Position numbers and translations under genes: made by a program
Notes under the pieces: model-generated
What the model was told of the DNA's origin: nothing
The model's database searches: none
The model's input: only the letters and a program-made list of their open reading frames with translations
NCBI RefSeq assembly: GCF_932526225.1
Contig: NC_064046.1
Location: forward strand, 9,759,719 to 9,823,718
DNA from: Nematostella vectensis
Lineage: Eukaryota > Cnidaria > Anthozoa > Actiniaria > Edwardsiidae
DNA length: 64,000 nucleotides
Reading direction: 5' to 3'
Shown: in pieces, positions 13,782 through 24,109 of the stretch
Layout of the letters: the number at the start of each line of letters is the position of its first letter
How positions within the stretch are numbered: the stretch's first letter is position 1

Positions 13782-14300
13782 TAACAACGTTTTACAAATT
13801 TTAGCCCTTTCTTCATTTTACTACATATTAATTATCCCCTTTTGTGCAAAAGGAGAATAAAAATCGGCAAAACTCCTGTAACTAAATTTCTACATTCTCA
13901 TTTTAAGTTTGATCAAAAATCACTTCAAAACAAACCCCTTGAAATAAAAAAAATTTAATCTCAACCCATTTTGAATTTCTAGCTTCGCTTCGATTTGTGA
14001 TCATCAACTTAAATCTTTCTTAATACTTAAACACTTAAATACTTAAACGTAATACTATCACCGTTTTACAAAGCACTTTTTTCATTTTACTACATATTAA
14101 TTATCCACTTTTGTGCAAAAGGAGAATAAAAATCGGCAAAACTCTTGTAACTAAATTTCTACATTCTCATTTTAAGTTTGATCAAAAATCACTTCAAAAC
14201 AAACCCCTTGAAATAAAACAAATATAATCTCAACCCATTTTGATTTTCTAGCCTCGCTTCGATTTGTGACATCAACTTAAATCTTAACACTAAATTTCAA
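13782..14300. repeat. Partial internal duplication within one array unit
   Basis: The unit between anchors 13449 and 14981 is 1,532 long. The excess comes from about 240 bases present twice: roughly 13,782-14,018 and again 14,055-14,290. They are joined by an AT-rich linker of repeated ACTTAAA-like steps (about 14,019-14,054). Confidence 0.8.
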
Positions 14301-16019
14301 TTTTACCATCTAACGTTCGCACTTACCGGCGATGGGATGAATGCTGCTCTCAGTTTCTCTATAATCGGAAGAATAATGTCATTAAGACTTTGGTTTGTGG
14401 TTAAAAACAACCTTATAATAGGTTATTCGAAGTTTTTTTGTACAACGTGTGACGAAGTTTAAGTGAAGTCCCTCTACAATTTATCCTAGTATTTAGGCAA
14501 CGCTACAAAGTCAATATCTATAGCCGACTTCCATAATAATCAAACCCTTTACGTTTGGTTCCCCTCAAGACAAATTAGAACTAAATTTCCACTGGCTATG
14601 AAACGATGAGCAAATTTTCGTATAAAACTGATGTTGTCAGGGGGTAATCGAAGGAATGGATGAAGAATATCCTGCAGTTTTGGGACCGTTACTCCCTACA
14701 GCTGAGAATTCGTTTTAGTTTTCAAAATTAAAGCCATCGGTCTATGACAATCTTGCATTGGACCCTTCTCACCCAAAATTGATGCATTTTCTTTTTTCTT
14801 TTTGCTATTCGGCTTTGCTTTCTTTAAATAAACCAACCTCAAATGCCTTTAGTGCCCCCGATAACTACTTATACGTAGCTTTAGATCATTTGAAATACGA
14901 AGCGTTTAGGCTGCGTAATCCGAATGTTTTCTTTCACTGACAACAAAAACTTGATCAAATTTTCAAATTACTCTTCTTCCTGATGAAGGAGAAAGATGTT
15001 TTAAGGAATAGATTGTAAAGAAAACTCGATTGACCCCAAAAAGTCGTGCAAACGTCAAGGCAGTTTCTGAGTTTGAATTGAGAAAAGGATAAGGTGTAAA
15101 ATGCCGTAGTTAGCAACACTTTTTTTACTGTTCTCATTGAATACTGGAAAACAAAGAAGTGAAGAAATCTTGAAAACAGCCAATGGAAATTGTGCTTTTT
15201 TGCTAGATATTGCTAGGATGACAAAAACTTTTATTGGTAAGATCGCTAAAGACCGAAGACCTTCAAGTACTTCATGTTAAAAAATGTGACTTTTTCATGA
15301 AAACTAACAACGTTTTACAAATTTTAGCCCTTTCTTCATTTTACTACATATTAATTATCCCCTTTTGTGCAAAAGTAAAATAAAATCGGCAAAACTCCTG
15401 TAACTAAATTTCTACATTCTCATTTTAAGTTTGATCAAAAATTACAAAACAAACCCCTTGAAGTAAAACAAAAATAATCTCAACCCATTTTGATTTCCTA
15501 GCCTCGCTTCGATTTGTGATCATCAACTTAAATCTTTACACTAAATTTCAATTTTACCATCTAAAGTTCGCACTTACCGGCGATGTGATGAATGCTGCTC
15601 TCAGTTTCTCTATAATCGGAAGAATAATGTCATTAAGACTTTGTTTCGTGGTTAAAACAAACCTCTTAATAATTCATTCGATATTTCTTTACAATGAGTG
15701 ACGAAGTTAGTCAGGTCCCTCTACAATTTATTATTTGTGTTGCGACAGCGCTACAGTCCCAAATATGTATAGCCGAATTCCATAAAAATCAAACCCTTTA
15801 CGTTTCTTTGGTTTCCCTCAAGACAAATTAGAACTAAATTTCCACTACCTATTAATCGAAAAGCAATTTTCTAAAAAACTGATGTCGTCAGGGGGTAATC
15901 GAGGGAATGGATGAATAATATCTGCAGTTTTAGAACCGTAACTCCCCGCTAAGAATTCGTTTAGTTCCTAAAACTGAGGCCATCGGACTATGACAATCTC
16001 GCATTGTAAGAAATAAGAG

Positions 16020-16865
16020 AAATACAAAGAAAATTAAAATAAAACAAAACCCCAAAGGAAAGGTGTATTATACCGAGGCAGAGCTAGTTACTGGATGATA
16101 TCTCCAACAAAAGCAGGTGTTTTATCTCATACTTTCCAATTGTGAAACACTAAAACATCAAAATTTTACCGAGGCGAATGTCTCACTTGCCTCATGCTGG
16201 CTATGGCCCAATACCTTTTTTTTTATCAAGATAAACTGATATTGCTCCAGACATGGCTGAAGCGCTATCACACGCAATGTACCGAAGCGGTCGTAGAAGA
16301 AATGACAAAAGAGTTTTCACCTAATTTTATCCCCCCAACCACAACTAAAGCAATTTAACGGTTGAGAAATAAATGCATGATTCGACCGGAGAGAAATACA
16401 CAGAAATCCCGAGGAATAAGTTTTCTTGCAGATGTTTTTTTAATTACAAATGTAGGAAGATTCTGTAAACCTAGAATCTCGCAATCCTCCATTTTGTTTC
16501 TCTTAAATCCTTCTCCTTCCTTAGTTTTTTTCGGTACTATTTGGCTGTTTAGCAAGAAAGCCAATTTATTCCTACAACACTTCACAAACCCCTGTCCCCT
16601 GGTCTCTATTTTTAATCGCGCTGAACAACTTTACTGAGGAGTAAGTATGAATGGTTAAGGATATGCCAAGAGATACTCGGTATCAGTACCCGCTTCTTAC
16701 TCCCCCTTAGTGCGTCTCCGTCGCATCCTGTGCTTTGTTCAGTAAGTATGCGCTCAGTGAAAAGGAACAGTTTTACTTGCTCCAAACAATGTCGTAACAA
16801 AAAAAAACATTTTGTTTAGATTCGATCTCTTCTGGACTTAACAAGCTGGATGCAGTGCCAATCAT
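16020..16865. other. Unassigned single-copy DNA
   Basis: Between the satellite array and the LINE relic. Short open frames exist on both strands (longest under 100 codons), but none has a recognisable domain, splice structure or compositional support. I see no RNA gene and no terminal repeats. Confidence 0.5.
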
Positions 16866-16867
16866 TA

Positions 16868-17171
16868 TTATTCATCTTCATCCCCGGTGGGACATAAGGC
16901 CGCTACAAAACGCTTCCACTTTCGCCGATCGCGCGCCATGTGCTGAGCTTCTGCGAGTGTTAGCTGGTGTTCGGATAACTCAGACAGGATGGTTCTTCTC
17001 CAGGTGGTTTTGGGTCTACCGGGCTTTCTCCTTCCTGGTGGTGCCCACCTTAAAGCAACCTTTGGAATGCGTCGCTGGTCCATTCTTAGAACATGCCCAA
17101 GTCATCTCATGCGTCGGCATTTGATTTCGTCAACAACACTATGGCTTCTGGTCTTTTTATATAGCTCTTGA
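16868..17171 (-). pseudogene. LINE ORF2 C-terminal region
   Basis: Read on the minus strand this is the C-terminal end of a non-LTR retrotransposon polyprotein. It has a basic RKPGRPKTTWRRTI segment, then LAEAQHMARDRRKWKRFV, ending ALCPTGDEDE at 16868. The pattern (Arg-rich TW.RTI, then an aqdR.rWr helix) is common at the end of RTE/CR1/Jockey-group LINE proteins; I cannot place the clade. A TGG-to-TGA type stop lies just upstream (within about 17,080-17,100). A short ATT/ATG-rich tail just left of it (16,855-16,870) may be the 3' terminal repeat used in priming. Confidence 0.75.
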
Positions 17172-17244
17172 TTGGAGATGACTGCTGGCCAGAATATGCA
17201 ACATATTCTTCTGAGACATCTATTGTGGAATACGTCGATCTTCT

Positions 17245-18323
17245 TCATGTCACTCTGTACCACTCTCCAGCATTCAGAACCATATAACAGAACTGACTTG
17301 ACGTTGCTGTTGTATAGGCGTATCTTGGTGTGTAAGGTGTACTATTGGATTTCCAGATGGGACGTAATGCGGCAAAGGCACATTGTGCCTTGCCAAGGCG
17401 TGCAGTGATATCCTTGCTCGCCGCATTATCGGAACTCACAATGCTACCAAGGTAGGTAAACGCATCTACTCTCAAGTGTCTTCCATCTGCTATGATGGAT
17501 GTAGCAGTAGTAGGATTGATGTACAAAGTCTGAGTTTTGGTGGTGTTAATGTTCAAGCCAGTCTGTTTAGCAAAGCAGTGCAATCTGTCAGTCTTTCCTT
17601 GCAGATGGAGACGACTGGAAGACAAAACGACTAAGTCATCGGCAAAGTCAAGATCTTCTAGCTGTGAGGTTAGAGTCCATTGGATGCCTCTAGGTTTGTC
17701 AGCTGATTATGATTGTGTTATGATTATGATTATGTCAGCATAATCCAATCGATAGCAAGTAGGAAGAGCAATGGGGAGATGATACAGCCTTGTCGTACAC
17801 CAGAATTTACCGGGAACCATTCAGACAAATGTCCATCCAGGATAACACTGCACTCAAAATGTTGGTAAAATAACTCTATCAAGGTAACCAGCTTAGATGG
17901 AACGCCGTAGTACCTTAGGATCTTAAACAGAATATTGCGGTGCAGGCTGTCGAATGCCTTCTTAAAGCCGATGGAATTGATGTAGAGCGGGCAATTCCAC
18001 TCTAGGCATTGTTCGATGATGTTTCTGAGGGCGAATATCTGATCTATACATCCTCTGCCCCTCCTAAAACCAGCTTGCTCTTCTCTCAACTTGATATCAA
18101 TAGCCGAGTTAATTCTTCTAAAGAGAATACGACAGAATACTTTAGACGGTACAGACATAAGTGTGATACCTCGCCAATTATCACAGACATGGAGGTTTCC
18201 TTTCTTAGGCAACTTTACAATAAGGCCCTTGGTCCAATCATTCGGGATGGTATCTGATTCCCAGACGGAATGGAAGAAATCTGTGAGAACATGAGTAGAG
18301 GTCTCAAGATCAGCTTTTAACAT
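17245..18323 (-). pseudogene. LINE reverse transcriptase, inactivated
   Basis: Minus-strand RT domain in two frames (18323-17730, then about 17,740-17,245). Visible motifs are GLIVKLPKKG (RT 1), NWRGITLMSVPSKVFCRIL (RT 2), EEQAGFRRGRG (RT 2a), GFKKAFDS (motif A), NSGVRQGCIISPLLF (motif B) and DFADDLVVLSS (motif C; FADD codons at 17636-17647). In motif A the catalytic Asp that normally begins D-F-x-K-A-F-D is Gly here (codon complementary to 17967-17969), a GAC-to-GGC type change that would abolish polymerisation. Frameshifts between the blocks also break the chain. Confidence 0.85.
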
Positions 18324-18485
18324 CTCGGCATGTATGCTGTCATTGCCACATGCTTTTCCATTCTTTAAGGCTTGTATGGCAAGTCTGGCTTCATCTTCAC
18401 TTGGTGGACTAGTGTCGACGTCCAGAAGAACTTCTGATGGTTCAATAGTAGGAGGGTGGTCAGGCTCCGGTCTGTTAAGGACTTC

Positions 18486-19210
18486 TTAAAAATACTGTGT
18501 CCCCCGTGCTGCGTTTTCTCGCTCAGTAGATAGGGTTTTTCCATCCTTGCACTTTACGGGGGCAGAGTGGCTGCTCTTCTTGCCACATAACTGTTTAGTG
18601 ATTTTGTAAACAGTGCTAAGATTTCCTCTAGCAGCGGCGTCTTCCGCTTCTCTTGCAAGGTCGTCCACGAAAGACCTCTTGTTGCTCCTGGCGCTTCGTT
18701 TAACTTCACGGTCTTTGTTCTTATAGGCTGTGTGGGCATGTTTCAGTAGCCTTGGTGACTTTGTTCTCAGAGTCTTAGCCTTCAGATCTTCTTCTTTCAC
18801 TTATCTTCTGCCACGTTACTGATGATATCCATGGATTATTTCTCCTCGCTCTATAGCCTAATACATTTCTGCAGTCTCGACATAGGTGTTCTTTATCGCC
18901 TTCCACTTGGTCTCCACACTAGGGCCTTCACTTGTATCGGCAAGAGCAGCAAAGCGGTTCTTAAGCTTTAGCACAAGCTCTCGGCTGGTCTTTGGACTCT
19001 TCAATTTGGCGATGTCAAGATGTTTCCTTTGGGTTCCGCGTGGTGCTACTTTGCAAAGTTTGAGTTTCACGGTCGCTACAACTAGATGGTGGTAGCTGTA
19101 GACATCTGCTCCACGGTACACTCTCACATCTTGGAGGGATCTCCGCCACTTACAGTTAATAGCAACATGGTCGATTTGGTTTTTAGTATGACCGTCCGGT
19201 GAATTCCATG
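18486..19210 (-). pseudogene. LINE endonuclease C-terminus and linker
   Basis: The rightmost part of the minus-strand LINE encodes the last motifs of an APE-type endonuclease (KNQIDHVAINCKWRRSLQDV, then a YHHLV where SDHHLV is usual) at about 19,055-19,200. A lysine/arginine-rich linker follows in broken frames down to 18486. The element stops abruptly near 19,210, inside the endonuclease, the usual 5' truncation of a LINE copy. It abuts the GC-rich virus-like island there, apparently inserted into that island's capsid-like gene. Confidence 0.75.
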
Positions 19211-19660
19211 TAACTTTGTGAACTTTGTTGCGAGCGTGATCTCGAAGAGCGCGCTTGGGTACAGTACGCCGTGGTCCGTCAGCAGAGAATGGTCTAGCGG
19301 GATGGTGTACTTCGTCCCGTGGGCGGCGTTCAGAGCGTTCTCCTTGGCGTTACTAGTCGCTTTATCGCCAGCCTTGGAGCGAAGCTTGCGCATGTTCTCT
19401 GACTATATGCCCTGCTCCAGGCGGTCCTCTCTCTCGACCTTGGACAGGTAAAGCTCCTCATACGTCTTGAAGACATCGTAGCGGTTGGTGTCCTGGAGCA
19501 TTTCTCCTGCAAACGTGATTTTCAGGCGGCTCAGGAGATTTCGGCCGACGTTGTTCACGACGGTATTATTTGCTTGGCCTGAAATGGATAGATCGAAACC
19601 GACCCAAGGAGCCAGGCACAAGCGTGACGTCTTCCGATAGCTTTGGGACCGCCACTTATA
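19211..19660 (-). pseudogene. Capsid-like protein fragment
   Basis: The minus-strand frame running down from about 19,621 includes FDLSISGQANNTVVNN, then a region rich in beta-strand-like sequence ending TKYTIPLDHSLLTDHG and LFEITLATKF. The pattern resembles one jelly-roll of the double-jelly-roll major capsid proteins of Polinton-like viruses; this is a family-level impression, not a demonstrated homology. Breaks: a frameshift near 19,600-19,620 separates the N-terminal piece (about 19,610-19,660), a TAG lies at 19,403-19,405, and the C-terminal half is cut off at about 19,210 by the LINE. It would have built the particle shell. Confidence 0.5.
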
Positions 19661-19735
19661 GCTTCTCGCCGGGGGAAGCCGTCGACGGGTTGAGAGTGAC
19701 CCGGTGAACAGTTCTCTCGGCTTTCAACCCCAGAG

Positions 19736-20165
19736 ATAGACGCGGTCATCCAGGAGAACACAGAACGAGTCCAAGAGCTGCAAGGGGTGGTAACCACAGA
19801 CAGGGAGACCATCGACGACCCTAACACGTCAGAGGGTCGCCGCCAAGAGGCCCGTGAGCCAACGAGGAAAGGCTATCCGAGATTGACGAACTAGAACGCG
19901 AAAACCGAGAGCTCGAGAACCAAAAGCCGCTCAGAGAGGGCATCAAAGCCATCTTCAAAAAGTACTGCTCTACCGTCAATGCTATCGGGTTGGCCGTAGC
20001 GACGACGATCGCGGCCATTGTGACGTCGCTCGGCAAGTCGCTCTCCTCCGTGGCCAGAGGGGTTGGTAACGGGCTTAAGGCTATCGGGAAAAAGCTAGAC
20101 GAGCTTCTCCCTGGGCTAGTAGGCAGCATCGCGAACTTCGTGTTAAAATGCGTGGCTGCTCATTT
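19736..20165 (+). pseudogene. Coiled-coil plus hydrophobic-tail protein of virus-like island
   Basis: Plus-strand frame with a heptad-like, Glu/Arg-rich N-terminal half (about 19,736-19,930; the end contains LERENRELENQ). A Gly/Ala/Val/Ile-rich C-terminal half follows from about 19,980 with repeated amphipathic segments such as LGKSLSSVARGVGNGLKAIG. A frameshift lies at about 19,850-19,873. The open frame runs past the probable end at about 20,165 into the oppositely oriented neighbour, suggesting the original stop is lost. A membrane-interacting virion protein would fit this layout, but no enzymatic motif is visible and function is unknown. Confidence 0.5.
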
Positions 20166-20205
20166 TAGCCGTAGCCGCGTTCTTGGTTCGTTGAATGCAA
20201 AGCAA

Positions 20206-21347
20206 TCATCGGAACAAGTAATACGCCGCGGCCACCGCGAGTGCCGACAACCCCGCCTTGGGGGCGGTGTGGTCGCTTTTTTCGCCCGGTCCGGGCGATG
20301 TCATGCTGCGCATACGCGAAGAGGGTGCAGGCGCCGCGCCCTCTGAGTGCACTACGGCCTTGCTTCGCACCTCGCGGTCGAACCTCGGATCACTCACGTG
20401 TTGCTCCCTAGGATGCCCACCGGCCATGTTATGAGCACCGACTGGCTTTGTCTCAGTGTTGATCGCGTTTGCGCCGAGCGTCATGGAGTCTGTGGCTTTC
20501 TGCATTTTATTGTTGTAGCCCACGACGCTTTGTAAGTTTATCACCAGATCGCTCTGCATCAGCCACACTCCTGGTGCGACCGCAAGACTCAGTCTCACCT
20601 TGGCCTCCTGCACGGCTAACTGGTACCTTTGCACGCTTTGAGCGATGTCGTTTTCTATGATCGCGTCTTCAAGCAGCTTCGTGAACTCCGCCTTCGCCTC
20701 CATGGCCGGCCCACCGGCCCCCGCGATAGAGGAATGGACGTTCACCTGCGCGCCAAGCACTGTGTAGACGAACGCCTCGACCGAGCGATCGAGTCTTCCT
20801 AGCCCTGCTTTTGTCAGCCCCTTACCTTTGGGAGGCGCAAACCAGCTATAATGCACGCCCCCGTGGTCGTTGTTGTGTATGAAACCCACTTGCTTCCCGG
20901 TATGTACGTCCCACCATCGTCGCTAAACAGATTGAGGTGGCTCGGGTACTCGTCCGCCGCCGTGTCGTAGCCACGGATCACGTGCACGTTGCGATACCCC
21001 TCCCCCGGGTAGAACACAAACACATCGCCTAGCCCGTGGTTCCGCCCGCCTTTCCATCGGAAGTCCGGCTTACGCGGCAAACCGAACTCTATACATAGAC
21101 GCTTGAAAGCGGCTTTCTTGTAGGGATCTTTTTGCGTGAACGGGTTGTCGCCAAGCAGGGGGGCGCCGAGCTCGTAGAGTATCCTCCGCGTGGTAAAGTA
21201 GACGTGAAACCTTAGAAATCCACTGATGACAGAGGGGAGCGTGGCGAAGGCGGGGTCGGTTAGGGACACCACGCATCCGGCGGTTGCGCACCAGACCGCA
21301 GTTGAGTTGAGTTGAGTTGAGTTGAGTTGAGTTGCTGTGGCCAGCAC
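20206..21347 (-). pseudogene. ~380-residue structural-type protein of virus-like island
   Basis: Two overlapping minus-strand frames form one gene: 21,347-20,814 (N-terminal part, with RRILYELGAPLLGDNPFTQK and a Gly/Tyr-rich middle) and 20,889-20,206 (C-terminal part, with AFVYTVLGAQVN and a final hydrophobic segment ALAVAAAYYLF). A single frameshift near 20,880 separates them. The C-terminus has one transmembrane-like stretch. An expanded GTTGA pentamer at 21,301-21,334 sits in the N-terminal region and probably destroyed or replaced the true start, since no ATG is found and the frame opens only with GTG. It is a conserved-looking companion of the capsid-like gene; function unknown. Confidence 0.55.
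21301..21334. repeat. (GTTGA)n pentanucleotide microsatellite
   Basis: Six full GTTGA units plus a partial unit in perfect tandem, at the boundary between two minus-strand genes of the virus-like island. It probably arose after integration, because it disrupts the start of the downstream gene. Confidence 0.95.
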
Positions 21348-21722
21348 CTATAGGAAGGCTCCGATAGCCACCAGCGAGACTCCTTGGCGGACTACTGCGT
21401 GCGTGACTACTGTCTCTTTGAATATGTCTCGGACCCTAGTCGTGAATGATTTGTCCTCAGCCACGTGTATTTCTAGCTGCGTTAGAAGTGGGGTGATGTA
21501 TGAGGCCGTGCTCTCCACGGGGGTCGCGGGCACGGCGTAGAGCAGCTTTTGCCCGAGGGTCAGAGACCTAGGGAAACCGGATTTTGCGTGTTTGATTTGT
21601 TTGGCTATAGCGTGTTTGATATGTTCGGCTATAGAGGCTCCTGCCGCAGTTGCCGCCTTTTTCTTCTATTCCGCCTCTTTCGCCTCCTCGTTCAGCATCC
21701 GCCAGCCTTCCCAATCCATGCT
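21348..21722 (-). pseudogene. Small membrane-tail protein of virus-like island
   Basis: One continuous minus-strand frame from about 21,722 (ATG in SMDWEGWRML) to TAG at 21,348-21,350, about 125 codons, interrupted by a single in-frame TAG near 21,668. The N-terminus is Glu/Lys/Ala-rich, the middle has KLLYAVPATPVESTASYI, and the C-terminus ends in a short hydrophobic stretch (VSLVAIGAFL). It lies immediately upstream of the 380-residue gene in the same direction and back-to-back with the plus-strand gene at 21,762. The function is not recognisable. Confidence 0.5.
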
Positions 21723-21761
21723 CAGTCCTATTAAACACGAAGGCGGGCTGTGTTCAGTACA

Positions 21762-22461
21762 ATGGTGGTCCTACATACTGTGCTCACTAAAGGCAAACAG
21801 ACGCTCTACTTCGAGCGGCCGATAAGGTGCCCACGCTTCGTGGCGCTCCGGCAGTGCTCGCTGTTTAACAGCTGGTATAATCTCGAGCGGGAGCATCAGA
21901 TAACGACTATATCATCCCTCCCGCCCATCGCTACCCTGCCAGCCGGGCACCACACGGCCGAGTCCATCGTGGAAACCATCAACCGCGCTGAAAGATTCTG
22001 ACCGCGAAGCTTGATCCCCCCACTGGGAAAATCGCGTTTATGTCCAATGGCGTTGCGTTCCTTAATGCCGAGCTTTGCGCACTATTTGGCCTAGAGCCTA
22101 AAGACAATCAGTTGGGGGAGCGGGGCCTCGCACTGCCCTTGGGGGACCCCCAGTTAAGGTAGCTTTGCTGAAAATAGAGGCCCTCTACATCTGCTGCGAT
22201 ATCGTAGATCGCACGCAATGCCTCTCCTTAGGCGAGCCTTTAAACGTTCTCGCTTGCCTAGAAACCCGTGGGAGACTGCACGAGAAGGTCGTCTATGGAC
22301 CCGACATCCCCGTTTGTGTCGCAGCAACTTCCTCTGAGTTTTTCTCGAGTATCCAAATATGGATCAGGGATGACTACGGTAGAAGGGTGGACTTTAAGGG
22401 CAAGCCTGTTCGCCTTGTGTTAGAGCTAGCCTCGGTCCGACATAACAAACATGGCAAATAG
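21762..22461 (+). pseudogene. Possible minor structural protein of virus-like island
   Basis: Starts at ATG 21,762 and spans about 233 codons in three frames: 21,762-21,998, then about 21,995-22,158, then about 22,160-22,461, so two frameshifts. Features include TLYFERPIRCP near the start, VETINRAER, a middle segment with GKIAFMSNGVAFLN, and a beta-rich C-terminal domain with YICCDIVDRTQ and IQIWIRDDYGRRVDF. The layout (short helical middle, beta-sandwich-like end) would suit a penton or fibre-like virion component, but that is inference. The stop at 22,459-22,461 overlaps the next gene's start. Confidence 0.5.
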
Positions 22462-23163
22462 CGACGTTAGCGGTGGTGCCATTTACCCCTCGCTTCCCAG
22501 TATGCACAGCGGTGGCGACGTGCAAAGCTTCCGGAAAATAGGTGACACTCAGGCAGTTCAAGACAACGAGATAACGCATCATCGACAGGTGCGGAAAAAG
22601 TATAAGCGCGCCTTTGCCGTTACCCATGCTGTGTCTGTGGTATCCGGTGTCGCTGCAGGGGCGCTTTCCAGCGCCGTGGTAGGGGTCTCTTTGAGTGGAA
22701 TAGGGGCTCTGGTCGGCGGTCCGCTGGCAGGGATCGCTGGGCTGATCGGTGTCGTGGGCGTAGGCGCAGGTATAGTCTCTAGAGATCTTACGAGCAAGTG
22801 GCTAAACACGAAGACACGATGGTTTTATCGGAGAGTAAGAAAAACTAGATCAGCGAGCTCGTCTCTAAGGCTCTACAAAACGGGCACATCTCAGACGAAG
22901 AGTTTCAGTTAATACTTCGGGAACAGGAGAAATACTACGCGTTCAAGGCCACTATCAGAGCTCGACACGGCCTCGCACTGCGTGAGAAAAAAAGCAAGAA
23001 AGGGCCCCCGAGAAAGTCCCTGGGAAGCGAAAAGATGAAAAAGAGACTGCGAAAAAATGCGCGAGGAGTTCGGGAGCGAGGTGTTCTTGTAAAACTCAGG
23101 CTTAAACGCCACGCCAGCGGCTTTGAATTTACGGCCGAAAAAAGGCCATTGCGCGCTCCGTAG
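22451..23163 (+). pseudogene. Gly/Ala-rich membrane-active-like protein with basic tail
   Basis: The ATG at 22,451 overlaps the preceding stop by 11 bases. The first 120 or so codons include a hydrophilic N-terminus, a basic RQVRKKYKRAF segment, then two long Gly/Ala/Val-rich hydrophobic stretches (about 22,630-22,790) ending IVSRDLTSKW. A frameshift at about 22,815-22,850 and a TAG near 22,844 interrupt it. The tail continues in the other frame (HISDEEFQLILREQEKYY), becomes strongly Lys/Arg-rich and ends at TAG 23,161-23,163. A membrane-penetrating or DNA-condensing virion protein is possible; unproven. Confidence 0.5.
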
Positions 23164-23194
23164 GCTGGGTATACTATAGGACAGACGAGGGTCT

Positions 23195-23670
23195 AATTGA
23201 CGGAAAACGGGCTGGGGGACGCGGTGGGGCGCGGCGCGGGTTATCCCCATTTCTATGAAACCCCCATTCCACCAGCGCTTCGCGCGGCACACCCTAGGCC
23301 TTGGGTATGCCCTAGGGCATGAGAAGAACTACAGAGAACGGGGCGGGGGGCGGCGCAGGTTATCCCCATTTCTATTAAAGCCCCTGCCCGACCTTTCTAC
23401 CCGGACCCCAGCAATTGCTAATTATCTATCTACGCGAACCCCGCCCGCCGTAGATTGATGATTGCTAATTATTTATATACGCGATCCCCCGCTGTTACGG
23501 AAAACGGGCTGGGGGGGCGCGGCGCGGGTTATTCTCGTTTCTATGAAAGTCCCCAGTCCCCAGCGCTTCGCGCGGCATAACCTAGGCCTTGGGTATGCCC
23601 TAGGGTATACGAAAAACGGGCTGGGGGGCGCGGCGAGCCGGGCGGCGGGCGCCAGCCCGGCCAATTCCTT
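23195..23670. repeat. GC-rich direct repeats next to virus-like genes
   Basis: A block containing GGAAAACGGGCTGGGG, GGCGCGGCGCGGGTTAT and TTTCTATGAAA recurs at about 23,200, 23,335 and 23,498, with a further partial at about 23,608. Two copies include an inverted repeat CCCTAGG...CCTAGGG (23,292-23,317 and about 23,580-23,605). These repeats probably belong to the terminal region of the virus-like element; another partial copy occurs at about 24,040-24,095, beyond the 57 bp array. Confidence 0.75.
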
Positions 23671-23674
23671 TTCT

Positions 23675-24035
23675 ACCCGAACCCCGCCCGCCGTAGATTA
23701 ACGATTGCTAATCATTGCTAATTATCTATCTACGCGAACCCCGCCCGCCGTAGATTAATGATTGCTAATGATTGCTAATTATATATCTACGCGAACCCCG
23801 CCCGCCGTAGATTAATGATTGCTAATGATTGCTAATTATATATCTACGCGAACCCCGCCCGCCGTAGATTAACGATTGCTAATCATTGCTAATTATCTAT
23901 CTACGCGAACCCCGCTCGCCGTAGATTAATGATTGCTAATGATTGCTAATTATATATCTACGCGAACCCCGCTCGCCGTAGATTAATGATTGCTAATTAT
24001 TGCTAATTACCTATTTACGCGAACCCCGCCCGCCC
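23675..24035. repeat. 57 bp minisatellite
   Basis: The motif TACGCGAACCCCGCCCGCCG followed by TAGATTAATGATTGCTAA recurs at 23,731, 23,788, 23,845, 23,902, 23,959 and 24,016, an exact 57 base period. Related copies occur earlier at 23,431 and (diverged) about 23,475. Each unit joins a GC-rich half to an AT-rich half containing two or three copies of ATTGCTAAT. Confidence 0.9.
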
Positions 24036-24109
24036 CACGGGAAACGGGCTGGGGGGGCTCGGCGGGGCGCGGCGCACCTCCCAGCCCTTTCTATGAAATC
24101 ACCAAGTCC

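Larger units (their letters stand above)
3250..16020. repeat. Tandem array of ~1.27 kb satellite-like unit, about ten copies
   Basis: The anchor CTCTTCTTCCTGATGAAGGA (diverged or off by one base in some copies) recurs at 3250, 4513, 5801, 7075, 8348, 9625, 10898, 12175, 13449 and 14981. Spacings are 1263, 1288, 1274, 1273, 1277, 1273, 1277, 1274 and 1532. Interior copies are almost identical; the first copy and the last (from about 15,700) are clearly more diverged, as expected if the array homogenises from the middle. Short open frames in the units are not consistently preserved and have no recognisable domains, so I do not call them genes. Units fall into at least two subtypes, distinguished by TCATCAAGTTTG (near 5176, 9000, 11550) versus TCATTTAAGACTTTGCTTCG (near 6450, 7725, 10275, 12825; the last has a one-base change just upstream). 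Confidence 0.95.

Noticed and set aside
16362-16637. Overlapping 91- and 76-codon frames on opposite strands
   Set aside because: No recognisable features, low-complexity hydrophobic runs, and mutual overlap suggest chance frames.
19555-19827. 90-codon minus-strand frame between the capsid-like gene and the coiled-coil gene
   Set aside because: It is mostly the opposite strand of the plus-strand coiled-coil frame, with only its tail overlapping the capsid-like N-terminus.
23675-24035. Regular 57 base repeats considered as a CRISPR array
   Set aside because: The whole unit is repeated with no variable spacers, the surrounding DNA is eukaryotic, and no cas genes are present.
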